A stretch of 38,622 nucleotides of DNA from a virus, in IMG/VR virus record IMGVR_UViG_3300009177_000071, positions 1-38,622 of that record. One strand, written 5' to 3'. Numbering within the stretch: position 1 is the stretch's first letter; each line of letters starts with the position of its first letter. The notes beneath the pieces were generated by a model that made no database searches, had not been told where the DNA came from, and was given only the letters and a program-made list of their open reading frames with translations. The position numbers and the translations under genes were made by a program. Positions 12,233 to 18,934 of the stretch are shown here, in pieces.

Positions 12233-12260
12233 CTCAGTCTCGCCCACCCGGGGGACTGAG
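12233..12260. repeat. Hairpin CTCAGTC-N14-GACTGAG
   Basis: A seven-bp stem lies in the divergent region between the 12084 and 12291 genes, upstream of the membrane micropeptide's ribosome binding site. It could be part of an operator or a leader; there is no T-tract. Confidence 0.4.
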
Positions 12261-12290
12261 GCCTTCACCCTCTAGGCGAGGAGGGAGAAG

Positions 12291-12440
12291 GTGGCTGTCA
12301 CCAATGTCACAATCAAGGTTCAGAGAATCCTTACATGTGATGTATGGGTGATGTATTTCGGGCTCTTAGTGATGTATTTGGCCCTCTTAGTGATGTATGT
12401 GCCCATTGTCACTAGGGGCACAAGGGATGTGGCGTCTTGA
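12291..12440 (+). CDS. Membrane micropeptide with tandem heptapeptide repeats (49 aa)
   Basis: AGGAGG at 12279-12284 is six bases before the GTG, and the TGA stop shares three bases with the TTG start of the Xre regulator (TTGA), so both ends are well supported. The peptide begins MAVTNVTIKVQRILTCD. It then carries three related seven-residue units, VMYFGLL, VMYLALL and VMYVPIV (residues 20-40), forming one transmembrane helix, and ends TRGTRDVAS. The units are encoded by 21-bp repeats. Codon use differs from the region: two TTA codons and many A/T third positions. Coupling suggests it works with, or antagonises, the regulator. A signalling peptide or membrane toxin are options; no family is recognised. 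Confidence 0.6.
   Translation: MAVTNVTIKVQRILTCDVWVMYFGLLVMYLALLVMYVPIVTRGTRDVAS
12337..12404 (+). repeat. Tandem GTGATGTAT repeats, helically phased
   Basis: GTGATGTAT occurs at 12337, 12348, 12369 and 12390, with spacings of 11, 21 and 21 bases. The last two lie in 21-bp units (12363-12383 and 12384-12404) that share their first 15 bases. Two of the copies encode the heptapeptides of the micropeptide. The spacing also puts all copies on one face of the helix, so they may double as regulator or replication-protein sites. Confidence 0.6.
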
Positions 12441-12775
12441 CATCCGACGGCGGCTCCCTAGAGTCCCTGCAACGAGTTAGAAAACGGGCAGGTAGCCGTC
12501 GACTCGGGGGAAGACTCGGACAGGCGCGGCGCAGGCGCGGTTACACCCAGGCTGAAGCCGCAGCCCTCTTACGGGAGGCCTCACAGGGAGAACTTCGCAC
12601 GACCCAACAGACCATCTCGCGCTGGGAACGCAACGTGTTCAAGCCGATGACCAACGAGCTGGAGTGGATCTGCATCGCCTACGGGATCCGGTTCGAGTGG
12701 CTCGTCGACAAGCGGGGCGCGATGGATCGCAAGGGGCTCGACATCTCCCAGTTCCACCATCCCGACTTGAAGTAG
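12437..12775 (+). CDS. Xre/Cro-C1-type HTH regulator (112 aa)
   Basis: Residues 25-85 match the Cro/C1 helix-turn-helix: GRLGQARRRRGYTQAEAAALL, then TTQQTISRWERN and a third helix region with ELEWICIAYGIRFEWLVD. The TTG start is supported by AAGGGA nine bases upstream and by TTGA overlap with the micropeptide stop. No other start codon is in frame before the fold. The same bases also read TTGACA, and TAGAGT follows after 16 bases, so a promoter inside the 5' end of the gene is possible. It opens the recombination/replication operon and probably regulates it. Confidence 0.8.
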   Translation: MTSDGGSLESLQRVRKRAGSRRLGGRLGQARRRRGYTQAEAAALLREASQGELRTTQQTISRWERNVFKPMTNELEWICIAYGIRFEWLVDKRGAMDRKGLDISQFHHPDLK

Positions 12776-12824
12776 CCAGCTGACCCCAGCGCGCCGCCGC
12801 TTGCCCTCGACGAGGAGGCGCACG

Positions 12825-13376
12825 GTGGCGACGTTTGAAGCAAAGATCACCAAGATCGAGCAGGATCTCGGCTCGGAGTGGTACAGGATCTCGACCGACC
12901 ACCCGGAGATCGGGCGGCTCGACACGAAGGACGAGGCTCGGGCGCGCGAGGCGGTGGCGGCGAAGGAGTCCGGCGCCGTCGTTCTGATCGACTACACGCG
13001 GCGGCCGTCGACCAAGATCAACCCGCATAGCGGGGCGCCTTACGCGGATTCGATCTACTTCAACTCGGTCAAGACGCCGGAGGCGACGCCGAGCCCGAGT
13101 GGCGCGATCCCCGGCGTCGAGCTGGTGCAGCAGACGCAGCGGCCGACCGACCCGGCGACGGCCTGGAGGATCTCGCTCGCGGCCGGGGCGAAGCTCGCGG
13201 TCGGGATGCTGCCGCTGCTGCCCTCGGAGCAGCAGAACTTCAGCACGGCGCAGCAGATGGCGCTGGTCTGGGGGCGCTGGCTGTTCTCGACGCCGCTGCC
13301 TCCCGAGCCCGCCGCCCCTGCCTCTGCCCAGGACGACATGCGCCCGCTGTTCGCCGACGACGACATCCCGTTCTGA
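12825..13376 (+). CDS. SSB-like single-strand DNA-binding protein (183 aa)
   Basis: The C-terminus ends FADDDIPF, the acidic tip by which SSB proteins recruit replication and repair partners. It follows a Pro/Ala-rich linker (PLPPEPAAPASAQ). The N-terminal 80 residues are strand-rich (AKITKIEQDLGSEWYRIST, GAVVLIDYTRRPS) and could be a divergent OB fold. A helical part follows (LPSEQQNFSTAQQMALVWGRW). The GTG at 12825 is chosen because GAGGAGG lies six bases upstream; the longer frame from 12801 has no such site. It overlaps the nuclease gene by TGATG, which supports a joint role in recombination or replication. Confidence 0.75.
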   Translation: MATFEAKITKIEQDLGSEWYRISTDHPEIGRLDTKDEARAREAVAAKESGAVVLIDYTRRPSTKINPHSGAPYADSIYFNSVKTPEATPSPSGAIPGVELVQQTQRPTDPATAWRISLAAGAKLAVGMLPLLPSEQQNFSTAQQMALVWGRWLFSTPLPPEPAAPASAQDDMRPLFADDDIPF

Positions 13377-14269
13377 TGCCGCTCGACATCAGCCAGTTCC
13401 AGATCGAGCAGCAGCTCCTCGTCGAGCAGGCGCGCAGCGCGTACCCGATCGAGTGGCACCCGCAGCTGCCCGACCACCTCTCCCCCTCCTCGATCTCGAT
13501 GTTCCGCCGCTGCCCGCGCCAGTACCAGGAGCGCTACCTGCACGGGCGCAAGGAACGCCCGGCCGAGGCCCCGGTGATCGGCACCGCCGTTCACGCCGGG
13601 CTGGAGCACAACTTCGCCCAGAAGATCACCTCGCACGAAGACCTCCCGGCCGTCGAGCTGCTCACATGGTTCGGCGACGTCGGCTGGCCGATCACGCTGG
13701 AGTTGGAGCAGGCGAAGGCCGGTGAGGAAGTGTTCTGGGACAGCAAGCCGGAGCAGGCGAAGGTACGCGGGGCGAAGATGCTCGCCGAGTACCGGGAGAC
13801 GGTGGCGCCGAGGATCCAGCCGACCGGGATCGAGGGCAAGGTCGAGGTCGACTTCCATGCCCCGGTGCCGGTCGTCGGCCGCTTCGACATCGAGCGCGAA
13901 ACCGGCGTGATCGACGTGAAGACGGGGCGCAAGGCGAAGCGCAAGCCGCAGGAGTCGTGGCGGATCCAGGCGGCCGTGTACGGCGAGGCCACCGGCAAGC
14001 CGGTCGAGTTCCACTCCCTGTCCGCGAGCCCGGAGCGGGGCTCGGTGACGATCGTGACGCCGCTGGAGAGCGAGGAGCTGCTGATCGCTCCCGGCGCGAA
14101 CGAGCGCGCCGTGCTGCGCGAGAACGTGCGCCTGGTGGCGGCCGAGATCGCGCTCTACATGAACCTACTCGGGCCCGACCAGACCTGGCCGACCTACGGC
14201 CGCTTCCACGACTGGGCCTGCGGCTTCTGCGGCTTCCGTAACGACTGCCCGGCCTGGAGCGACGAGTGA
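13376..14269 (+). CDS. Cas4/RecB-like PD-(D/E)XK nuclease with Fe-S cluster (297 aa)
   Basis: LSPSSISMFRRCPRQYQERY (residues 35-54) opens the family fold, with His73 in GTAVH. GRFDIE (Asp171) and VIDVKTGRK (Asp180, Lys182) form the metal-binding active site, and Gln198-Tyr202 fit motif QxxxY. Cys46 with Cys282, Cys285 and Cys291 (C-x2-C-x5-C) would hold a 4Fe-4S cluster, as in Cas4 and AddB. The enzyme should be an exonuclease or end-processing nuclease for recombination. It sits directly behind the SSB-like gene (one-base overlap), and its stop is coupled by GTGA to the next gene. Confidence 0.88.
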   Translation: MPLDISQFQIEQQLLVEQARSAYPIEWHPQLPDHLSPSSISMFRRCPRQYQERYLHGRKERPAEAPVIGTAVHAGLEHNFAQKITSHEDLPAVELLTWFGDVGWPITLELEQAKAGEEVFWDSKPEQAKVRGAKMLAEYRETVAPRIQPTGIEGKVEVDFHAPVPVVGRFDIERETGVIDVKTGRKAKRKPQESWRIQAAVYGEATGKPVEFHSLSASPERGSVTIVTPLESEELLIAPGANERAVLRENVRLVAAEIALYMNLLGPDQTWPTYGRFHDWACGFCGFRNDCPAWSDE

Positions 14270-14382
14270 CCGCGGTGCTGCTGTTCCTGCTCGGCGTGTT
14301 CGTCGGCTGCGTCGGCCAGGCCGTCTGGTCGTTCGCGCTGGAACTGTTCGACATCTACCGCGAGGAGCGGGAGGAACGATGA
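14266..14382 (+). CDS. Single-pass membrane micropeptide (38 aa)
   Basis: GTG overlaps the nuclease stop (GTGA), and its stop overlaps the next ATG (ATGA). Residues 3-25 form a hydrophobic helix (AVLLFLLGVFVGCVGQAVWS), followed by an acidic-basic tail (ELFDIYREEREER). The placement between two cytoplasmic proteins is unusual. The function is unknown. Confidence 0.6.
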   Translation: MTAVLLFLLGVFVGCVGQAVWSFALELFDIYREEREER

Positions 14383-14858
14383 CATTCTCGGACTCGATGA
14401 GCCTCGCCGAGGCTCGCGACGAGCTACGCAAGCTGGTGGAGAAGGGCGCGCTCTGCCCGCTCTGCACCCAGAACGCCAAGATTTACCCGCGCCCGCTGCC
14501 CGCGGCCTCGGCCAAGGTGCTGATCGAGCTGTACCGGCGCAACGAAGGTCGCGAGTGGATCTTCCTGCCCGACGTGCTCGACACGATGAAGGGCACGCCG
14601 CACCAGGGCGGCTACGGCACCTTCGCCTGGCACTGGCGCCTGATGGAGCAGCAGCCGGGCTACCGCAAGGACGGCTCGAACCGTGTCGGCTGGTGGCGCC
14701 TGACCGATCGCGGCCGTGCCTTCGTTCGCGGCGAGATCAAGGTGCCGAGCAAGGCGCGGATCTACGCGAACCGCTGCCTCGGCTTCACCGGAGATCCCTG
14801 GACGATCTCGGACGCGCTCCGGCACCCGTTCGACTTCAGGGAACTGATGGGCGAGTGA
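14379..14858 (+). CDS. Zinc-knuckle plus winged-helix-like phage protein (159 aa)
   Basis: An N-terminal helix (SLAEARDELRKLVEKG) leads into CPLCTQNAKIYPRPL, which carries one C-x2-C pair. The remainder alternates helices and strands with a winged-helix-like section (WHWRLMEQQPGYRKDGSNRV, then WWRLTDRGRAFVRGEIKVP). Proteins of this layout are frequent in phage replication operons but have no assigned function that I know. It is coupled to the preceding and following genes by ATGA and GTGA overlaps. Confidence 0.7.
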   Translation: MTFSDSMSLAEARDELRKLVEKGALCPLCTQNAKIYPRPLPAASAKVLIELYRRNEGREWIFLPDVLDTMKGTPHQGGYGTFAWHWRLMEQQPGYRKDGSNRVGWWRLTDRGRAFVRGEIKVPSKARIYANRCLGFTGDPWTISDALRHPFDFRELMGE

Positions 14859-15538
14859 CGCTCCCCGCCGTCGACTTCATGCTGGTCAAGGGCGTGCGCG
14901 GCGGCCCGCTGTACAAGGTCGGGCCCCGCTGCTCGAACCCGAGCTGCAACCGCTGGTCGGAGCACGCGCACCACATCGTGCGCCGCTCCGCGCTCGGCGG
15001 GGACTTCCGCTGGATCATGATCGACGGCCGCGTCGTCGGCAACCTGACCGGCGTCTGCCCGCCCTGCCACGACGACCTGACCGGGCGCATCGGCGGGCAC
15101 AAGGCCGCGATCCGCTACGAGGACGGGCTCTTCTACTGGGCGCTGCCGGTGGCGCTGCCCGGCGAGAAGGTGTCGAAGTACAACCTGGTCGGGCCGATCA
15201 CGCCGCAGCCACCGACTCCTGAAACGATCGACGACGAGCAGTCAGTCGTCTCACCCCCGGAGTCGAGCTGCCCGTTCTGCGGGCAGAAGCGTCGGCATCC
15301 CCCGGCCCGCAAGCGGGGCTGGGGGCGCCGTCGCAAAACCTGGTCGGTGCGGGTGCCCGCGGACGAGGTCGAGGACGGCGCCGACGTGCTCGACACGCTG
15401 ATCGAGAACCTGGCGCCGCTGATCCCGAACGCGGACAGCTCTGCGATCGGCCGTTACTACGTGCTGGTGCCGGTGCTCGCGTACGCGACGATGGACGCGA
15501 AACGGTTCCTGGAGACGATGGAGGGCGTCGGTGCCTGA
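14855..15538 (+). CDS. HNH-type zinc nuclease-like protein (227 aa)
   Basis: Residues 25-80 contain CSNPSCNRWSEHAHHIVRRS and GNLTGVCPPCHDDLTGRIGG. The pair of histidines, the asparagine and the CPPCH make the HNH beta-beta-alpha-metal fold, with two C-x4-C / C-x2-C zinc pairs. A second zinc pair appears later (CPFCGQKRR). The C-terminal 90 residues are helical and acidic. The GTG start overlaps the previous stop (GTGA). Its last eight residues (ETMEGVGA) are nearly repeated at the end of the following small gene. Such nucleases act in packaging or recombination; which one applies here is unclear. Confidence 0.75.
   Translation: MTLPAVDFMLVKGVRGGPLYKVGPRCSNPSCNRWSEHAHHIVRRSALGGDFRWIMIDGRVVGNLTGVCPPCHDDLTGRIGGHKAAIRYEDGLFYWALPVALPGEKVSKYNLVGPITPQPPTPETIDDEQSVVSPPESSCPFCGQKRRHPPARKRGWGRRRKTWSVRVPADEVEDGADVLDTLIENLAPLIPNADSSAIGRYYVLVPVLAYATMDAKRFLETMEGVGA
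15515..15536 (+). repeat. 22-bp direct repeat, copy 1
   Basis: The repeat runs from ACGATGGAGGG to GGTGCCT and contains both the Shine-Dalgarno GGAGGG and the GTG start of the next gene. The identical copy is at 15693-15714. Confidence 0.75.
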
Positions 15539-15716
15539 CAGGCTCGTCGTCACGCTGGAACTCGGGGACGACCTCGGCTACAGGTTCGACGCGCTGATCG
15601 AAGCCGTCGACCGTCTCGCGACGAACAGCGATGCCAGTCTCAACCTCCACGAAGTGAGCGAGGCCCTGTTCATGATCGCCCGCGCGCTCCAAACGATGGA
15701 GGGCGTCGGTGCCTAA
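15531..15716 (+). CDS. Small acidic protein (61 aa) bracketed by direct repeats
   Basis: The product has a strand, a long helix (YRFDALIEAVDRLATNS) and a second helix (LHEVSEALFMIARALQ). Its GTG start and its own end both lie in copies of the 22-bp repeat, and it ends TMEGVGA like the upstream HNH protein. The family is unknown. The arrangement suggests insertion or duplication of this unit between the HNH gene and the 15709 gene. Confidence 0.65.
   Translation: MPDRLVVTLELGDDLGYRFDALIEAVDRLATNSDASLNLHEVSEALFMIARALQTMEGVGA
15693..15714 (+). repeat. 22-bp direct repeat, copy 2
   Basis: It is identical to 15515-15536 and supplies the Shine-Dalgarno and GTG start of the 15709 gene. The two copies are 178 bases apart. 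Confidence 0.75.
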
Positions 15717-15954
15717 GGGCAAAATCGCGCCGCTCTCGCTGCTCACTTTCGAGGATCAGCTGGCGCTCTACCGCGAGCAGATGGGGCCGGGCGCCGCCGA
15801 GCGCCAGCAGCGCCTCGCCGACATCGAGGCCGGGCGCTGCGTCTGCACGCCGACCCCGACGCGCGGGCACTGGGAGGGTTCGAACAAGGCGACGCTACGG
15901 CGCGTCCATGATCGCTCCTGTCCACGCTGGAAGCCCTGGATGGCCGAGCCGTGA
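15709..15954 (+). CDS. Small Cys-containing hypothetical protein (81 aa)
   Basis: A helical part (TFEDQLALYREQMGPGAAER) precedes RCVCTPTPTRGHWEGS and HDRSCPRWKPW, where Cys46, Cys48, His54-like residues and Cys72 could bind a metal. GTG start after GGAGGG. It is coupled to the next gene by GTGA. The role is unknown. Confidence 0.65.
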   Translation: MPKGKIAPLSLLTFEDQLALYREQMGPGAAERQQRLADIEAGRCVCTPTPTRGHWEGSNKATLRRVHDRSCPRWKPWMAEP

Positions 15955-16190
15955 GCGAGCGCTTCCGCGTCGGCTCGGTCACCGGCTGGAAGATCGACCA
16001 GCGCAGCCCGAAACGAGCCGGGGATTCCCGTCACACCCCGACCACCTTCTGGTACGTGACCGACTCGGCCGACTGCTTCCACGTCGTGCGCGAATTCCGC
16101 AACGCCAACAACGGCAAGCCGGGCGGCCGGGTCGACGCGGAGACCGAGGCGCGCAAGTACGCGAAGCGGCTGAACAGGGAGTACCCGTGA
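15951..16190 (+). CDS. Hypothetical protein (79 aa)
   Basis: The protein has a strand-rich start (RFRVGSVTGWKIDQRSPKRA), an aromatic strand (TFWYVTDSADCFHVVREF) and a basic helix (EARKYAKRLNREYP). I do not recognise a family. GTG overlaps the previous stop (GTGA), and its own stop overlaps the next start the same way. Confidence 0.65.
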   Translation: MSERFRVGSVTGWKIDQRSPKRAGDSRHTPTTFWYVTDSADCFHVVREFRNANNGKPGGRVDAETEARKYAKRLNREYP

Positions 16191-16498
16191 GCAAGCGCGA
16201 GCGCGACAAGGGCCTGCGCGGCGAGCTGGAGGTGGCGCACATCTTCGCTCAGCACGGCCTGCAGCTGCGCAACCTGGAGGGCAGCGGCGATCAGCTGGTG
16301 ATCCTGCCCGCGAGCGGCTGGCTGCACGTCGAGTGCAAGCGCCAGGAGCGGCTCTGCATCCCCGACTGGAACCGCCAGGCCGCGCGCGAGGCGCCGGACG
16401 GCACGATCCCCGTCGTCTGCTACCGGCGCAGCCGCGAGCCCTGGTACGCATCGCTGCCGCTCGACCAGTTCCTCAACCTCGTCGATGGCCGACAGTGA
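16187..16498 (+). CDS. Holliday-junction-resolvase-like PD-(D/E)XK nuclease (103 aa)
   Basis: The short fold carries Glu13 in LRGELEVAHIF, Asp35 in GSGDQLVIL and Glu49-Cys-Lys51 in HVECKR, the E...D...ExK order of archaeal Hjc-type and related phage resolvases. Length agrees with that family. It would cleave branched DNA during recombination or before packaging. It is the third nuclease of the operon after the Cas4/RecB-like and HNH proteins. GTG overlaps the previous stop (GTGA). Confidence 0.78.
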   Translation: MSKRERDKGLRGELEVAHIFAQHGLQLRNLEGSGDQLVILPASGWLHVECKRQERLCIPDWNRQAAREAPDGTIPVVCYRRSREPWYASLPLDQFLNLVDGRQ

Positions 16499-16730
16499 CA
16501 CGAACCGCCGCCACGTTCCCGCGCGCGCCGGAGGGATCACCCGGCTGCCGTGGGAGTCGGCGCTGTTCGCCGCCGTCGAGAAACTCGAGGAAGACCTGCG
16601 CGTCTGCAAAGGCGAGCGCGCGAAACTGCAGGCCCAGGTCGTCGACCTGCGGCACCGCCTGGAGAACTGGCACGCCCGCCAGGAGGCGTGGCGCCGCGAG
16701 CGCGCCGAGCTGCTCGAAAGGCTGAAGTGA
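16485..16730 (+). CDS. Coiled-coil protein (81 aa)
   Basis: From residue 26 to the end the chain is a continuous heptad-patterned helix (ALFAAVEKLEEDLRVCKGER, then LQAQVVDLRHRLENW and RRERAELLERLK). It overlaps the resolvase-like gene by 14 bases. The function is unknown; it may bridge or cap a partner. Confidence 0.65.
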   Translation: MADSDTNRRHVPARAGGITRLPWESALFAAVEKLEEDLRVCKGERAKLQAQVVDLRHRLENWHARQEAWRRERAELLERLK

Positions 16731-16999
16731 GGATGATCATCACCAAGACACGGGTGGTGCTCGACCGCAGCCAGCTGAGCGCGCTGCTGCTGCGCAACGC
16801 GAAGGCACGCGACCTGATCCAGCTGATGCGCGAACGGCTGCTCGAAGAGCACCGGCTGCTGCAGATCGCGCTCCACCAGCTCGCGCTCGCCGAAGGCCGG
16901 AAGGATCCGCAGCATTTCGCGCGCCTCTGGTTGAAGCAGCAGCGCAAGATTCCCGACCCCGTCCCGATGCGAAGGCAAGGGAGGCGGCAGCCGGGCTGA
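16727..16999 (+). CDS. Helical basic protein (90 aa)
   Basis: GTG overlapping the previous stop (GTGA) is taken as start; an ATG at 16733 in the same frame is an alternative. The product is helical (LDRSQLSALLLRNAKARDLI..., MRERLLEEHRLLQIALHQLA) with an arginine-rich end (MRRQGRRQPG). No family is recognised. It is the last of the coupled genes before the untranslated stretch. Confidence 0.6.
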   Translation: MRMIITKTRVVLDRSQLSALLLRNAKARDLIQLMRERLLEEHRLLQIALHQLALAEGRKDPQHFARLWLKQQRKIPDPVPMRRQGRRQPG

Positions 17000-17013
17000 G
17001 CGCGCGAGAGATA

Positions 17014-17053
17014 GGGAAGCGCGAGCATCCTGCCACCCGCAATCGCGCTTCCC
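17014..17053. repeat. 11-bp inverted repeat (GGGAAGCGCGA / TCGCGCTTCCC)
   Basis: Perfect arms at 17014-17024 and 17043-17053 with an 18-base loop, just after the last gene of the operon. It could terminate or stabilise that transcript; there is no T-tract. Confidence 0.5.
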
Positions 17054-17163
17054 GCCGTATAGCAATCGAGGCGGTTTGGCGCCGCCGTACCAAGAGCCGG
17101 TCGGGGTGGCAGGGCGTGACCGCGACGCAAACGGCGGGGGTGGCGAACCCTGGGATCAGTACG

Positions 17164-17180
17164 TCTCGACTCAGTCGAGA
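17164..17180. promoter_or_regulatory. Perfect 17-bp dyad, operator-like
   Basis: TCTCGACT-C-AGTCGAGA has eight-base arms around one central base, the size of a typical repressor operator. It lies 151 bases upstream of the excisionase-like start. Confidence 0.5.
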
Positions 17181-17330
17181 AAGAGCAAGCAATGAGAACG
17201 TGAGAGGTGAGCACGGCATGTCGACTCGTCGCTCGAACAGGAATTTTAAATTTAAATCTGGTTCTCGAATTCGGACTCGCGCAAGCTTGCTCGACTGCGC
17301 TCGATGGGTTCGAGGAGGGAGTCTGCCCTG

Positions 17331-17585
17331 ATGAGCGATGTCGACGAGGCGCTCGTCGAGCTGCTGACTCCGCTGGTGCGCAGGCTGATCAAGGCCGAGC
17401 TGGCGAAGGAGCGCGACCGCTTCCGCTGGGCGCCGGTTCCCGTCGTCGCTGAGAAGCTCGGGATCAGCGAGGAGGCGGTGCGGCAGCGCTGGCAGAAGGG
17501 TCAGCTGCCGGGGCGGGTTGTCGAGCGGCGCGTCTACATCGACCTGGCCGCGCTCGACCGTAAGATCGATGCTACCCTGCCCTGA
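17331..17585 (+). CDS. Excisionase-like HTH protein (84 aa), likely recombination directionality factor
   Basis: After an N-terminal helix (SDVDEALVELLTPLVRRLIK), residues 41-75 read VPVVAEKLGISEEAVRQRWQ, then KGQLPGRVVERRVYIDLAAL. This is the helix-turn-helix plus wing of small excisionases and MerR-like proteins. Position 71 bases upstream of the integrase makes a directionality factor most likely. The ATG at 17331 is preferred over an in-frame upstream start (17304) because GAGGAGGGAG lies just before it. Confidence 0.72.
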   Translation: MSDVDEALVELLTPLVRRLIKAELAKERDRFRWAPVPVVAEKLGISEEAVRQRWQKGQLPGRVVERRVYIDLAALDRKIDATLP

Positions 17586-17612
17586 CTTGATACATGAAGT
17601 GCCCCCGCGAGC

Positions 17613-17652
17613 GACCAGGCTCCGGGGGCGCGAACACCAAGGGAGGTGACCC
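17613..17652 (+). promoter_or_regulatory. Leader of the integrase gene with hairpin
   Basis: In the 70-base gap, GCCCCCG-N15-CGGGGGC forms a stem just before GGGAGGT, which lies nine bases before the integrase ATG. The stem may limit translation. It lacks the CGGTCAACC motif of the early array. Confidence 0.45.
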
Positions 17653-17655
17653 CTG

Positions 17656-18909
17656 ATGTCAACAGCAGTGTATGACCCCACGAAGCGCCGAGGCCGAGTC
17701 GACGGCGACAAGTACCCCGGGCTCTGGTGGCGGCGCCGGGCAACGGACGTCGTCTGGGAGCTGAAGCTCTCGCAGAACAACGTCGACACGTCGGGCACGA
17801 TCTGCTACCCGAAGACGCAGACGCCTGTGAAGACCGAGAAGGAAGCGATCACCGCCTGGAAGAAGGCGACGGCGAACCGCGACGAGGGCGGCACGCCGCT
17901 CGCGGGCGGCACGGCCACGCTCGACGAGATCGCGGCCAAGTTCTTCGCCGACCTGGAGGCGAAGGTGCAGCGCGAGGATCGCGCCGACAACACGATCCGC
18001 AGCTACCGCAACTCGTACCGCAACTACCTGGAGCCGTACTTCCGCGGCAGCCGCAAGATCAACACGATCACCGACCGCATGATCGCCCGTTACATCGCGG
18101 CGATGAGCGAGCGCACGTCGCGCTACGGCACGCCGATGACGAACTGGACGGTGATGGGCTCACTGACGCCGCTGCGCAAGATGATCAAGCTGGCGCTGAA
18201 GGAGGGCGTGATCTTCGTCGACCCGTTCGACGGGCTCGATCGCGACGACGTCGTCCCCACGGAACGCTCCGAGAAGGGCGAGCCGCGGATCCTGCGCCCC
18301 GACGAGCTGCGTAAGCTGATCGAGGCCTGCCCCGAGAACTACCGGCTGCCGCTGACGGTGCTCTGCTTCTCCGGCTGCCGGATCAGCGAACTGTGCGGCC
18401 TGACCTGGGGCGACGTCTCGCTCGTCGAGCGGCGGATCACGATCAGCAAGCAGCGGGCCGCGACGGGCGTCACGGACAAAACGCGGGCGAAGGTGAAGAG
18501 CAAGGCGTCGAAGCGGACGATGAGCATGTTCGACGCGGCGCACGCGGCGCTGGAGGAGCAGTACCGGCTGTTCGTCGCCGAGCACGACCGCCAGCCCGAG
18601 GACGACGAGTTCGTGTTCGCGACCGCGAGCGGCAAGCCGATCGACCCGGTGAACTTCCGCCCGCGCGGCGTGCAACGCGCCGGGATCAACGCCGGGCTCG
18701 GCCACATCGTCCCGCACGATCTGCGCCACTCGGTCGCGTCGCTGATGGCGCAGGCCGATCCTCCGGTGCCCGTGACCGTCGCCGCCCGCTGGATGGGTCA
18801 CACGGTCGCGACGTTCGTGAAGGAGTACGCGCACTCCTACGGGGACGCGCAGGAGGACGAGGCGTTGCTCGCTTCGATGGCGACGGTCGGGTTCGGCTCG
18901 CTGGCCTGA
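17656..18909 (+). CDS. int: Tyrosine recombinase, phage integrase (417 aa)
   Basis: The enzyme would join attP and attB for lysogeny. Residues 1-85 are a strand-rich arm-binding-type domain, and residues 88-185 the SAM-like core-binding domain (LDEIAAKFFADLEAKVQRED). The catalytic domain follows: Arg242 in SGCRISEL, a lysine in the hairpin around 281-287, His354 and Arg357 in PHDLRHS, His382 in MGHT, and the nucleophile Tyr391 in KEYAHSY. Length and residue order are normal. It starts at ATG after GGGAGGT and is followed by a strong terminator. Confidence 0.95.
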   Translation: MSTAVYDPTKRRGRVDGDKYPGLWWRRRATDVVWELKLSQNNVDTSGTICYPKTQTPVKTEKEAITAWKKATANRDEGGTPLAGGTATLDEIAAKFFADLEAKVQREDRADNTIRSYRNSYRNYLEPYFRGSRKINTITDRMIARYIAAMSERTSRYGTPMTNWTVMGSLTPLRKMIKLALKEGVIFVDPFDGLDRDDVVPTERSEKGEPRILRPDELRKLIEACPENYRLPLTVLCFSGCRISELCGLTWGDVSLVERRITISKQRAATGVTDKTRAKVKSKASKRTMSMFDAAHAALEEQYRLFVAEHDRQPEDDEFVFATASGKPIDPVNFRPRGVQRAGINAGLGHIVPHDLRHSVASLMAQADPPVPVTVAARWMGHTVATFVKEYAHSYGDAQEDEALLASMATVGFGSLA

Positions 18910-18934
18910 CCTTCGATCCCAGCTCACGCCGACT

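Larger units (their letters stand above)
17000..17330. other. 331-bp untranslated stretch upstream of the excisionase-like gene
   Basis: It contains an 11-bp inverted repeat (17014-17053), a perfect 17-bp dyad (17164-17180), a 16-base A/T-only run (17242-17257) that stands out in GC-rich DNA, and the palindrome GCAAGCTTGC near 17283-17292. A 37-codon frame at 17218 is doubtful. This is a likely control region for excisionase and integrase. Confidence 0.5.

Noticed and set aside
12337-12398. GTGATGTAT repeats read purely as replication iterons
   Set aside because: A well-framed gene with Shine-Dalgarno and coupled stop runs through them and explains the 21-bp period as heptapeptide repeats; a dual role stays possible.
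17261-17320. tRNA remnant suggested by GGTTC...GAATTC and GGGTTCGAGG
   Set aside because: No acceptor stem, anticodon arm or CCA-adjacent end can be folded; similar T-loop-like strings at 4790 and 15875 lie inside genes.
17218-17331. 37-codon frame with a weak Shine-Dalgarno and TGATG overlap to the excisionase-like gene
   Set aside because: Codon use is poor (many A/T third positions), it covers the A/T-only run, and the product looks like chance sequence. It could still act as a leader peptide.
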